Origin: Tessaracoccus rhinocerotis
GTDB taxonomy: Bacteria; Actinomycetota; Actinomycetes; Propionibacteriales; Propionibacteriaceae
Length of the DNA: 64,000 nt
Assembly: GCF_007197885.1 (NCBI RefSeq)
Contig: NZ_VKKG01000003.1
Coordinates: forward strand, 248,001 to 312,000
Reading direction: 5' to 3'
Notes under the pieces: generated by a model
What the model saw: the letters and a program-made list of their open reading frames with translations, nothing else
Database searches by the model: none
Told to the model about the DNA's origin: nothing
Shown: in pieces, positions 50,578 through 58,804 of the stretch
Layout of the letters: each line of letters opens with the position of its first letter
Position numbering within the stretch: position 1 is the first letter of the stretch
Program-made: the position numbers and the translations under genes

Positions 50578-53196
50578 CTAGCTGATCTCCAGCCGGATCG
50601 AGTCGTAGGCAGCCTCGTTCCACAGGTGCTCCGCACCCTCGTTGATCTGGAGGGTGATCTCGTTGCCCTCCGGCTTGAGCAGCGCCGGGTCGAAGGTGAT
50701 CTCGTTGCGGTAGACCCGGCCGCCGCAGCCGCTGCGGTAGGTGGCGCCGCGAGCGTCGTCGGGCTGGAACTCCCACACGAACGGCTGGCCGTTGACCCGG
50801 ATGGTGAGGTTGCTCTCCTCCGGTGGCACCGGCAACGCCGACCCCATCGACCAGGCGGCCAACCAGACCGAGAGGGTCGCGGTGCTGCCCGACCGGTATC
50901 GCGACGGCACGTCGAACAGGATCCGCCACGGGTGCTCCTGTCGCGTGGCGTGGATGCGATACGTGGAGGACTCGCCATCGCCCGAGACGAGCACCTCGAC
51001 GACCGTGAGGTGTCCCTGCAGCGCCACCGTGACGCCCTCGTCGCCCACTTCCTGCCCGTTGACCATGACTGTCGCCCCGCCGCGTCCCGTGGCGTTGACG
51101 ACCAGGGTCGCCTTGTCGTGTGGCAGGTCCACTGCGAAGTCGGAGCGGAACGTGCTGAATGACGGCACCAGGTCCGCGCCGTCGACGGAGAGTCCCGCCA
51201 GCAGCGGCACCTCGGCCGCGGTTGAGATGATCTCCAGCGCGTTGATCCGGCCATCGCCGCCTGTGAGCACATCGAGGCGCCCGGCGTCGACCGCGACCGT
51301 TGCGGTGTGCACGGCGTACTCGCCCTCGCTCGCGACGAGCGGCACCGGCTCGCTGCCGTTGAACGACGCGGTGGACTTGTTCGAGGCAATGGCGTCGCCG
51401 GAAACGATGGTCACCTCGTACTCGCCGTCGGGCAGGTCCACGGAGAACGTGTAGCCGGAACCGACGGTGAAGTCGCTGCGCAGGTCGCCGTCCGCGCCGC
51501 GGTCCCGGAAGTTGACCGCCTTGTCCAGGCCGAAGCCGCCACCCGCGGTGTACAGGGTGGTGTGGGCCACGCGCTCATAACCGGGGGCGAGCGGACTGGT
51601 GGCGCTGCCGAAGTCGAACAGGCGAATGCCCTCGGTGTCCGCAGGGACCACGCTGCCCTCAGGGGCGGCCACCTCGTAGGCCCGCTGGTACTGGATGTAG
51701 TTCCAGTCCTTGTCGTCACTCTCGCCGACGGTATAGGTCACCCCGTCGGGGAAGTCGTCGTGGAAGGTCTTCCAGAGGCCGTACTGGCGGAACGCCTCGC
51801 CGTTTCGGTACTCCACCGAGGTGCGGTTCGGGGTGCCGATCTGGAACACCGTGCGGCCGTGGGCCTCGGGCTCCCACACCATCCGGCCGAGGCGGATGTC
51901 CTGGCCGGCGCCGACGACGACGTCGTCGATGACGTACTCGCCCCAGATCCCGTCGCCGTGGATGGTGAGCCGGTAGGTGCCCGGTCGGACGTTGTTGATC
52001 TCGAACTGGCCGCCGTTGCCGATCTCGGCCCAGTAGTTGTACCCGAGCACCGAGCGCTGGAAATCGGTCCTGTTGTCGGACAGAACCGCCACGGCGCCCC
52101 TCAGCTGCGGATGGTCCGGAACGTGCGCCTTGCCGCCGACGCGGGAGCGCTCGGAACTGGGGCTCCACCCCTCCACGGCCAGCCGGTCGTAGAAGGCGGC
52201 GTGGGCCTCCCACCGTGCCCACCGCTCCGCCTCGCGACGCAGTGCGCGGGGGTCGTCGCCCTTGTTGAGATGGACGTAGTAGGGGCCGTAGGTCTTCTGC
52301 CAGGCCTGCCCGGCGGTGACACGCACCGGCGGTGCGCCGTAGTGGGTGGCGTGCGGCTCCACCAGCAGGACGGGACCGCCGGAGGTCTGGTGCAGGATCA
52401 GGTCCTGGCGCACGGGACCACCGGTGAAGGCCTCCAGGTTGGGAAGCGCCGCCCACATGCCGTGCCCGTTGCCGTACAACCCGTGGAGGGAGTGGTGGCG
52501 CATGTACACCGCCCAGTCGTACTTCGTGTAGTAGCGGCGCGGGTAGGACGAGCCAGTGCCTTCGAGGTCGTAGGTGGCGTCCATCACCATGGGCGCCCGG
52601 GAGAGTTCGCCCTCGGTGGGCATCCGTGCGGCGTGCTCGCGCCAGGGCTCGCCGATGGCGTCGTCGGCGACGGAGGCGTGGGTGAACGTGTCGCCGGCGG
52701 TGTAGAAGACGTAGCGGTGCTGGTCCGTGCGGAAGCCGTGCAACTCCGCGGGGTGGTCGTAGCTGTAGGCGAGGTGGATGCCCGGCTCGTCGGCGCGGAC
52801 GATGTGGTGGCGGATCAGCCAGCACGGCATGTCCCCGGAGGGCGAGTGGTGGAAGGCGACGTCGACGAAGTCCTGCTCTCGCCGGATCGTGTAGTGGTTG
52901 TCGGTGGGCGGCAGCGGCAGGCGGGAGCCCTCCCGGGTGGTGTTCATGTCGTAGTTGCCGCGGCCCACCACGTTCACGCCATCGTGGACGAGCGACGTCG
53001 CCCGACCGTTCGACTTGTTGAGCGTCAGGATGACCACGCCGTTGTCGACGATGATCTCGGTGTCGGTCTCGCGGACGGCGGGGGGTTCGGCCGCGCGGGC
53101 GTCGAGGGGGAGTGCGGTGATGGGGGCCAGGGCCACGGCAGAGAGACCTGCAAGTCTTCCGAAGGTTCTCCGCGTCATTGGGGGAATTGGAGTCAT
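50578..53196 (-). CDS. PL4 family rhamnogalacturonan lyase with inserted modules
   Basis: This Tat-exported PL4 lyase has 872 residues (signal TRRTFGRLAGLSAVA, cleavage near ARAAE). The catalytic domain has YYTKYDWAVYM, with the Lys expected by analogy to the fungal enzyme, and HGLYGNGHGMWAALPN with the His. A FnIII-like domain (YRLTIHGDGIWGEYVIDDV) and the start of domain 3 (FQIGTPNRTSVEYRNGEAFR) follow. The canonical C-terminal beta domain (PWRILFDVPSRY to YDSIRLEIS) is displaced by about 245 residues. These comprise an FDFG module (about 526-640) and a cadherin-like sandwich (LAGLSVDGADLVPSFSTFRS). ATG 53196 precedes the Tat motif; ATG 53178 is an alternative. A perfect LacI operator lies 20 bases upstream. 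Confidence 0.9.
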   Translation of the reverse strand: MTPIPPMTRRTFGRLAGLSAVALAPITALPLDARAAEPPAVRETDTEIIVDNGVVILTLNKSNGRATSLVHDGVNVVGRGNYDMNTTREGSRLPLPPTDNHYTIRREQDFVDVAFHHSPSGDMPCWLIRHHIVRADEPGIHLAYSYDHPAELHGFRTDQHRYVFYTAGDTFTHASVADDAIGEPWREHAARMPTEGELSRAPMVMDATYDLEGTGSSYPRRYYTKYDWAVYMRHHSLHGLYGNGHGMWAALPNLEAFTGGPVRQDLILHQTSGGPVLLVEPHATHYGAPPVRVTAGQAWQKTYGPYYVHLNKGDDPRALRREAERWARWEAHAAFYDRLAVEGWSPSSERSRVGGKAHVPDHPQLRGAVAVLSDNRTDFQRSVLGYNYWAEIGNGGQFEINNVRPGTYRLTIHGDGIWGEYVIDDVVVGAGQDIRLGRMVWEPEAHGRTVFQIGTPNRTSVEYRNGEAFRQYGLWKTFHDDFPDGVTYTVGESDDKDWNYIQYQRAYEVAAPEGSVVPADTEGIRLFDFGSATSPLAPGYERVAHTTLYTAGGGFGLDKAVNFRDRGADGDLRSDFTVGSGYTFSVDLPDGEYEVTIVSGDAIASNKSTASFNGSEPVPLVASEGEYAVHTATVAVDAGRLDVLTGGDGRINALEIISTAAEVPLLAGLSVDGADLVPSFSTFRSDFAVDLPHDKATLVVNATGRGGATVMVNGQEVGDEGVTVALQGHLTVVEVLVSGDGESSTYRIHATRQEHPWRILFDVPSRYRSGSTATLSVWLAAWSMGSALPVPPEESNLTIRVNGQPFVWEFQPDDARGATYRSGCGGRVYRNEITFDPALLKPEGNEITLQINEGAEHLWNEAAYDSIRLEIS

Positions 53197-53216
53197 TCCG
53201 GCATCGTCGCACCTTC

Positions 53217-53230
53217 GGCAAGCGCTTGCC
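53217..53230. promoter_or_regulatory. LacI-type operator, regulon site 6
   Basis: GGCAAGCGCTTGCC is a perfect 14-base palindrome 21 bases upstream of the PL4 start. A TGATTCGTTTCA word lies further upstream at 53252-53263 and recurs in inverted orientation at 54594-54605. Confidence 0.75.
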
Positions 53231-53307
53231 AGAGCTTTCCCAACTTTCCCATGATTCGTTTCAAATAGGCGCCGACTAGCCCTTCGAGCGTGCCGCGCCT
53301 GGCCCCC

Positions 53308-53363
53308 GCGCAACACTGTCGCGGAGGGGGTCGTCTGCAGCGCCCTGCGCAACACTGTTGCGC
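53308..53363. promoter_or_regulatory. Two GCGCAACA-TGTTGCGC palindromes
   Basis: GCGCAACACTGTTGCGC (53347-53363) is a perfect 17-base dyad around a central C. GCGCAACACTGTCGCG (53308-53323) is a partial copy 39 bases away. They lie between the GH29 stop and the PL4 promoter and could be a TetR-like operator pair or a terminator for GH29. Confidence 0.45.
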
Positions 53364-53382
53364 TGCGGTCAAGCCCGGACGG

Positions 53383-54570
53383 TCAGGCCGGCGGCAGCGG
53401 GATCACGATCCGATCGCCATCGAGCGACGCCGGCGTGGAATCGTCGGCGGTGATCGTCACGAGTCGGCCCGCGGACGTCCAGGACCGCTCCCAGCCCAAC
53501 GCCTCCGGGTTCGCCGGGGCCGGTCCGCGCGACGTCGTGAACGGCTTGACCAGGCGCATCCACTCGCCGAAGCCGCGCAGGGTGCGCAACTGGACCTCCG
53601 GGATGGCACCCGATGCTTCGGGGCCGACGTTGAGCAGGAGCCGGCCGCCGCGCGAGACGATGTCGGCCCACAGCTCGGCCAGGCCTCGTGGGGTGAGGGT
53701 CAGGGACTCGTCCTCCATCCGGTTGTGGCCGAAGGAGAATCCCAGGCCACGGGTCTGCTCCCAGCCGGTGCCGTTCTCGTGGTGGGCGTCATGGGCGTAC
53801 TCGCTGGTCCGGTAGTCCCACACGTCGGCGCCCCAGCGGTCGTTGACCAGCCCGTCGGGGACCACGCGTCGGAAGTGGGCGAGGAGTTCCGCGAGGGAGC
53901 CGTCCCGCTTGCCGGCGTCGGGCCAGTTGATGTCGTTCCAGACCACCGAGGGTCGGTAGCGGTCGACGAGGTCGCGCACGTGGGCCGTCGCGAGCGCGGC
54001 GTAGGAGGGGTCGTTGGGGCGTAGGTCGTCGACGTCGGCCATGCTCCGGATCGGCGGGAAGTTCGTGTGCGCCCAGTCGAGCCCCCCGGAGTAGTAGACA
54101 CCGAAGCGCATGCCCCGCGCCCGGACGGCCTCCGCGATCGGACCGATGAGGTCGCGTCGCGGGCCGCGGTGCACGGTGGAGGGGGTGCCGCCCGGCGCGT
54201 CCCAGAGCGCCACCCCGTCGTGGTGCTTGGTGACGGGCACGACGTAGTCCGCACCGGCCGCCGCGAAGACCTCGGCCCAGGCCTCCGGGTCGAACTGCAC
54301 CGGGTCCCAGGTGTCCAGGAAGTGCTCGTACGGAGCGTCGCCGTAGGTGGCGGCGTGGTGGGCGGCGGCCGGGGAGCCCGGGATCCGGATGGTGTTGGCG
54401 TACCACTCGGCGTACGCGTTGTGGGCGAACCAGTGCTCCGGCTCGACCGCGCCCCAGGCGCCGGTGGGCTCGGCCCAGGCGGGCACCGAGTAGGGGCCCC
54501 AGTGGATGAAAATGCCAAGTGAGGCCTCAGTCGCCCAGTGCGGTGCCGGGATGCGTCGGCTCGTGCTCAT
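53383..54570 (-). CDS. GH29 family alpha-L-fucosidase
   Basis: This 395-residue retaining alpha-L-fucosidase has the N-terminal WATEASLGIFIHWGPYSVPAW with the conserved FIHWG, AGADYVVPVTKHHDGVALWD (HHDG substrate contacts), and the nucleophile Asp in SVVWNDINWPD. The C-terminal phrase GGRLLLNVGPEASGAIPE is family-typical. No signal peptide is present, so it cleaves fucose from imported oligosaccharides; rhamnogalacturonan and its side chains can carry terminal fucose. ATG 54570 follows GGAG at six bases. It is divergent from the importer gene, sharing operator site 7. Released L-fucose could feed the dehydrogenase-lactonase pair at 29-31 kb (inference). Confidence 0.92.
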   Translation of the reverse strand: MSTSRRIPAPHWATEASLGIFIHWGPYSVPAWAEPTGAWGAVEPEHWFAHNAYAEWYANTIRIPGSPAAAHHAATYGDAPYEHFLDTWDPVQFDPEAWAEVFAAAGADYVVPVTKHHDGVALWDAPGGTPSTVHRGPRRDLIGPIAEAVRARGMRFGVYYSGGLDWAHTNFPPIRSMADVDDLRPNDPSYAALATAHVRDLVDRYRPSVVWNDINWPDAGKRDGSLAELLAHFRRVVPDGLVNDRWGADVWDYRTSEYAHDAHHENGTGWEQTRGLGFSFGHNRMEDESLTLTPRGLAELWADIVSRGGRLLLNVGPEASGAIPEVQLRTLRGFGEWMRLVKPFTTSRGPAPANPEALGWERSWTSAGRLVTITADDSTPASLDGDRIVIPLPPA

Positions 54571-54593
54571 CGAGGCTCCGATCAGTCGTGGAA

Positions 54594-54659
54594 TGAAACG
54601 AATCAAAAAAAGGTTGCGCAACGCCCCGGCGAGGGGTACTTTGGGCGAAAGCGCTTTCC
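54594..54659. promoter_or_regulatory. Divergent control region with regulon site 7
   Basis: CGAAAGCGCTTTCC (54646-54659) contains a perfect 12-base palindrome (GAAAGCGCTTTC) placed between GH29 and the importer gene. TGAAACGAATCA (54594-54605) lies close to the GH29 start and is the exact reverse complement of the word at 53252-53263. GTTGCGCAAC (54613-54622) is another perfect palindrome. Confidence 0.65.
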
Positions 54660-54740
54660 CGTGACCGGTGACAGCGTACCCGCCGGGACAACGGTTGTTC
54701 GGTGGGGACACAGGGTATGAGAAGCACAGGAAGGACGAAG

Positions 54741-56117
54741 ATGTTCAGCAGGAAGAAGGCGCTGGGAGTCATTGCACTCGCCAGCAGCGCAGCACTCGCG
54801 CTGGCGGGTTGCGGCGGTGGCGACACCACCACCGAGGAGCCCGTGGACCAGGAGACGGCTGCCACCCAGGGGACCGATGAGACCACTGGAACCGACGAGA
54901 CCACCCAGGGCACCGACTCGGGCGAGGCGGTGGAGCTGGACTTCGCGTTCTGGGGCAACGACGTCCGCGCGGACCTCTACAACCAGGTCATCGCCGAGTT
55001 CAACAAGGAACACCCGAACATCACGGTCAACGTGTCGTTCCTGGGCTTCCCGGAGTTCTGGGAGAAGCGCCAGACCGAGGCCGCCGGCGGTGGCCTGCCC
55101 GACGTGATGCAGTTCGACTACTCCTACCTCCGCCAGTACGCGGAGAACGGTCTGCTGCTGGACCTCGAGCCCTACCTCGGCAGCACCATCGACACCGAGC
55201 CGCTCTCCGACCAGATCCTCTCGATCGGCGTCGTCGGCGGCACCACCGTCGCGATCCCCACCTCCACCAACGCGTGGGGCATGTACCTCAACCCCAAGCT
55301 CCTCGAGCAGGTCGGCGTCGAGCCGTACGAGGGCGGCGGCTCCTGGGAGGACTACGACGCCTGGATGAAGGAAGTCACCGACGCCGCGTCCGCCGCGGGC
55401 GTCGAGGTCTTCGGCGGTACGGACTACACCGGCCGCATCCAGAACTTCGAGATCATGCAGCGCGCCAACGGCAAGGACCTGTTCTCCGACGACGGCCAGC
55501 CCAACTTCACCGAGGATGACCTCAAGGCCTTCTGGGAGATGGGTGCCGAGCTCCGCGAGAGCGGAGCCGTCATCAGCCAGCAGCGACTGGAGGAGGTCTA
55601 CCCCCTCTCCGGCTTCGACTCGGCCCTGACCGCCAGCGAGCTGACTTGGGACAACTTCGGTGCCGGCTACCTCGGCAACCTGGGTGAGGACTACACCGAG
55701 CTCGGCCTCGTCGCCCCGCCGGAGACCGTCCCCGGCTCGCAGGACCTGTACCTGAAGCCCTCGATGCTGCACGTGATCGCCGCCAACACCGAACACCCGG
55801 ACGAGGCGGCAGTGCTCGTTGACTTCCTCATCAACTCGCCGGCCTCGGGCCAGATCTTCGGCACCAACCGCGGCCTGCCGGCCTCCACCACGGCTCTCGA
55901 GGCGGCCGAGCTCGATCCGCTCAGCGAGCAGATCCGAGCCCACGAGGAGGCCATCTCGGAGCGTCTCGGTGACGCCCCGCCGGTCCCGATCGTGGGATAC
56001 GGCACCCTCGAGGAGAAGTTCCGCCTCCTGGGTACGGAGCTGAACTTCGGCACCCTCAGCGTCGACGACGCTGTGAGCCAGTTCTTCACCGAGATGGACG
56101 TCGTCCTCAACCAGTGA
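54741..56117 (+). CDS. Sugar ABC transporter substrate-binding lipoprotein (rhamnogalacturonan oligomer type)
   Basis: This family 1 solute-binding lipoprotein has 458 residues. The signal peptide MFSRKKALGVIALASSAALA ends in lipobox LAGC (Cys24). It is followed by an unusually long low-complexity Thr/Glu/Asp/Gly linker (TTEEPVDQETAATQGTDETT). The binding domain starts VELDFAFWGNDVRADLYNQV. ATG 54741 follows AAGGA. It sits beside pectinolytic genes under operator site 7, so rhamnogalacturonan-derived oligosaccharides are the probable ligand (inference). A strong hairpin separates it from the permease genes. Confidence 0.88.
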   Translation: MFSRKKALGVIALASSAALALAGCGGGDTTTEEPVDQETAATQGTDETTGTDETTQGTDSGEAVELDFAFWGNDVRADLYNQVIAEFNKEHPNITVNVSFLGFPEFWEKRQTEAAGGGLPDVMQFDYSYLRQYAENGLLLDLEPYLGSTIDTEPLSDQILSIGVVGGTTVAIPTSTNAWGMYLNPKLLEQVGVEPYEGGGSWEDYDAWMKEVTDAASAAGVEVFGGTDYTGRIQNFEIMQRANGKDLFSDDGQPNFTEDDLKAFWEMGAELRESGAVISQQRLEEVYPLSGFDSALTASELTWDNFGAGYLGNLGEDYTELGLVAPPETVPGSQDLYLKPSMLHVIAANTEHPDEAAVLVDFLINSPASGQIFGTNRGLPASTTALEAAELDPLSEQIRAHEEAISERLGDAPPVPIVGYGTLEEKFRLLGTELNFGTLSVDDAVSQFFTEMDVVLNQ

Positions 56118-56126
56118 GACAAGGCC

Positions 56127-56155
56127 GGGGTCCGGGCGAGTCTCGCCCGGACCCC
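56127..56155 (+). terminator. Strong intercistronic hairpin after the binding-protein gene
   Basis: A perfect 13-pair stem (56127-56139 with 56143-56155, GGGGTCCGGGCGA) has a three-base GTC loop, ten bases after the stop. There is no U-tract. Such hairpins after solute-binding genes limit downstream transcription or protect the 5' mRNA segment, so that binding protein exceeds permease. Confidence 0.7.
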
Positions 56156-56187
56156 TGTCCCTGCTGGATGACCGAAACGGAGAGCAA

Positions 56188-57114
56188 GTGAGCACCACGG
56201 CGATCGAACGCCCCGGGCAACGCGCCCACAAACGCAAGGAAACGCTGGCCGGCTACGGCTTCCTTCTTCCCTGGATGTTGGGATTCTTCGGGCTGACCCT
56301 GCTCCCGATGATCTACTCGCTGTACCTGTCGTTCACGCGGTACAACATCTTCCAGCCCCCGGCCTGGATCGGGTTCGACAACTACGTGCGGTTGTTCACC
56401 AACGACCCGCAGTTCATCCAGTCGGCCCAGATCACGCTGATCTACGTGCTCGTTGGCACGCCCATCACCCTGGTCGCCGCGCTGCTCGTGGCGCTGCTCC
56501 TGAACTACCGGGACAAGGGCGCCGGGTTCTTCCGCTCGGCCTTCTACGCGCCGTCGCTGATCGGCGGCTCGGTCTCGGTGGCCATCGTGTGGCGTGCCAT
56601 GTTCAACAGCAGCGGCCCGGTCGACGGCTTCCTCAGCAGCATCGGGATCAACCTCGGCGGCTGGGTGGGCAACCCCAGCCTGGTGCTCCCGGCGCTGATC
56701 ATCCTCGCGGTGTGGCAGTTCGGCGCCACCATGGTGATCTTCCTGGCCGGCCTCAAGCAGATCCCCCGGGAGCTCTACGAGGCCGCAGAGATGGACGGCG
56801 CCAGCGCGTGGGCGAGGTTCCGCGCGGTCACCGTCCCGATGCTCTCCCCGGTGATCTTCTTCAACCTGTTGCTCGGCCTGATCGGCGCCTTCCAGGTGTT
56901 CGCGTCGGCCTACATCATCTCCCGCGGCTCCGGCGGCCCTGCCGGCATGACGAACTTCATCACCGTCTACCTCTACAAGCGCGGTTTCGCGGACGGTCAG
57001 ATGGGCTACGCCGCGGCGATGGCCTGGACCCTGCTCGTCGTGGTCGCCATCATCGCCTTCATCCTCTTCCGGACGCAGCGTTCCTGGGTCCACTACTCGG
57101 GAGACACACGATGA
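56188..57114 (+). CDS. Sugar ABC transporter permease (MalF/UgpA type)
   Basis: This 308-residue permease starts at GTG 56188 after GGAGAG. The first membrane helix is GFLLPWMLGFFGLTLLPMIYSLYL, followed by FTRYNIFQPPAWIGFDNYVRLF. The EAA loop is ELYEAAEMDGASAWARFRAVTVP near residues 192-214. Six membrane segments are expected. It overlaps the next gene by four bases (ATGA) and forms the channel with it. Confidence 0.9.
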   Translation: MSTTAIERPGQRAHKRKETLAGYGFLLPWMLGFFGLTLLPMIYSLYLSFTRYNIFQPPAWIGFDNYVRLFTNDPQFIQSAQITLIYVLVGTPITLVAALLVALLLNYRDKGAGFFRSAFYAPSLIGGSVSVAIVWRAMFNSSGPVDGFLSSIGINLGGWVGNPSLVLPALIILAVWQFGATMVIFLAGLKQIPRELYEAAEMDGASAWARFRAVTVPMLSPVIFFNLLLGLIGAFQVFASAYIISRGSGGPAGMTNFITVYLYKRGFADGQMGYAAAMAWTLLVVVAIIAFILFRTQRSWVHYSGDTR

Positions 57115-58025
57115 CCTCCTCAACTGATTCGCAGGTCCTCGACACCGCGATCACACCCGGCATCTCCGCCCCACCGAAGCGCAGGGTCAAGCGCAAGACC
57201 TGGCAGACCGCCCTCTGGCTGCTGGTGCTGCTGGTCCTGACCGCCGTCGTGCTCTACCCGCTGGTGTGGCTGTTCGTCTCCACATTCAAGCCGAACTCCG
57301 AGTTCGGCTCGAACCCCGGGCTGCTGCCAGAGTCGCCCACGATCGCCAACTACCTCAAGGTGGCCGAGGGCATCGGCGGCGTGCCGATGTGGCGGTTCTT
57401 CCTGAACTCGTTCATCCTCGCCTCGCTGGCCGTGGTGGGAACCCTGTTCTCCGCGTCGCTGGCCGCATACGCGTTCGCCCGCATCCAGTTCAGGGGCGTG
57501 GCCATTTTCTTCACGGCCATGATCGGAACGCTCCTGCTGCCGTTCCACGTGGTGATCATCCCCCAGTACATCTTGTTCAACAACCTCGGGATGGTGGACA
57601 CCTTCTGGCCGCTCGTGCTGCCGAAGTTCCTGGCCACCGAGGCGTTCTTCGTGTTCCTGCTGGTGCAGTTCGTCCGCCAGATGCCCCGCGAGTTGGACGA
57701 GGCCGCCCGCATCGATGGTGCGGGCCACGCGCGGATCTTCTGGTCGGTGATCCTGCCGCTGATCAAACCGGCGCTCATCACCTGCGCGATCTTCGCGTTC
57801 ATCTGGAGCTGGAACGACTTCCTCGGTCCGCTGCTCTACCTCACGAGCCCCGAGAACTACCCGCTCCCGATCGCGCTGCGCCTCTACAACGACCAGACCT
57901 CCACCAGCGACTACGGTGCCACCGTCACCGCGTCGTTCGTGGCCCTGGTGCCGGTGCTGATCTTCTTCATCGTGTTCCAGCGCTTCCTCGTCGACGGCGT
58001 GGCCACGCAGGGACTGAAGGGGTAG
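57111..58025 (+). CDS. Sugar ABC transporter permease (MalG/UgpE type)
   Basis: The second permease of the rhamnogalacturonan importer has 304 residues. The first helix is TALWLLVLLVLTAVVLYPLVWLF, followed by the FKPNSEFGSNPGLLPESPT loop, and the EAA motif is ELDEAARIDGAGHARIFWSVILP. The family-typical C-terminus is RFLVDGVATQGLKG. The next gene starts two bases after its stop. No ATPase gene follows. Confidence 0.9.
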   Translation: MTSSTDSQVLDTAITPGISAPPKRRVKRKTWQTALWLLVLLVLTAVVLYPLVWLFVSTFKPNSEFGSNPGLLPESPTIANYLKVAEGIGGVPMWRFFLNSFILASLAVVGTLFSASLAAYAFARIQFRGVAIFFTAMIGTLLLPFHVVIIPQYILFNNLGMVDTFWPLVLPKFLATEAFFVFLLVQFVRQMPRELDEAARIDGAGHARIFWSVILPLIKPALITCAIFAFIWSWNDFLGPLLYLTSPENYPLPIALRLYNDQTSTSDYGATVTASFVALVPVLIFFIVFQRFLVDGVATQGLKG

Positions 58026-58027
58026 CT

Positions 58028-58711
58028 GTGTCCACCACGACCCGCTCCAGGGACCGGACCCGCCGCCGCGAGCTGCGGGCCGCCCGGCGAGCCCAGGACA
58101 GCGGCTCGGGCCCTGCTTCGGAGGGCTGGGATCCCGGTGCCAACCCCGGTGCCAGGGGTGCGTTCGCGCTGTTCGGCGAAGTGCTCGTCACCGGCGTGCT
58201 CGTCAGCCTCGTCGGACTGCTGGTGGTGACCCTCCCCGTGGGGTTGGCCGCGGGCGTCCGCCACCTGCGCCGCTTCGTCGCCGCCGAGGACGCGAGCATG
58301 CGACTGTTCTGGGAAGACGTGCGCCGTGCGGCGCTCCCCGGCACCGGCGTCGGCATCGGGGCCGTCCTGTTGGGCCTGCTCCTGCTGCTGGACATCGATC
58401 TGGCGCGCTCCGGGTTCCTGCCCGGCGGCGCGCTGGTCGAGGTCATCGGCTGGGTCGGGCTCGCGGCACTCGCCGTCGCGCTCCTCGCTGCCGCAGGGCG
58501 GTGGACGCCCGAGCGCGGCTGGCTGTCTGCGCTGCGGCAGCTGCCCGGGCTCGTCCGCGACGACGTCGCCGGCGCCGCCTACCTGCTGGCCACCGCCGGG
58601 TTCGTCGTCGTCCTCACCTGGGCACTCACGCCGCTGGTGGTGCCCGCACTCGGGTGCGCCGCCCTGGCCGTGGTGGCGGTGCCCGGTCGTCCGCGCCGCG
58701 CCGCCCGGTAG
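58028..58711 (+). CDS. YesL/DUF624-like membrane protein
   Basis: This 227-residue membrane protein starts at GTG 58028, two bases after the permease stop. A basic N-terminal tail (RDRTRRRELRAARRAQ) leads to about five hydrophobic segments, including VLVTGVLVSLVGLLVVTLPVGLAAG, GIGAVLLGLLLLLDIDLA and a paired segment at the C-terminus. Size and topology fit the YesL/DUF624 family, and Bacillus yesL lies in a rhamnogalacturonan operon, which matches this context. Its role is unknown; transporter assembly or regulation is possible. Family assignment rests on layout and neighbours rather than a clear motif. Confidence 0.65.
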   Translation: MSTTTRSRDRTRRRELRAARRAQDSGSGPASEGWDPGANPGARGAFALFGEVLVTGVLVSLVGLLVVTLPVGLAAGVRHLRRFVAAEDASMRLFWEDVRRAALPGTGVGIGAVLLGLLLLLDIDLARSGFLPGGALVEVIGWVGLAALAVALLAAAGRWTPERGWLSALRQLPGLVRDDVAGAAYLLATAGFVVVLTWALTPLVVPALGCAALAVVAVPGRPRRAAR

Positions 58712-58804
58712 TCCCCGCCGACCCCGACCCCGCACCTCGGGCCCGGTCCGGTGACTGGGGCTTGTGCCAGACTCTCCAGCAGTGCATCTGGAGGGTGAGT
58801 GCGA

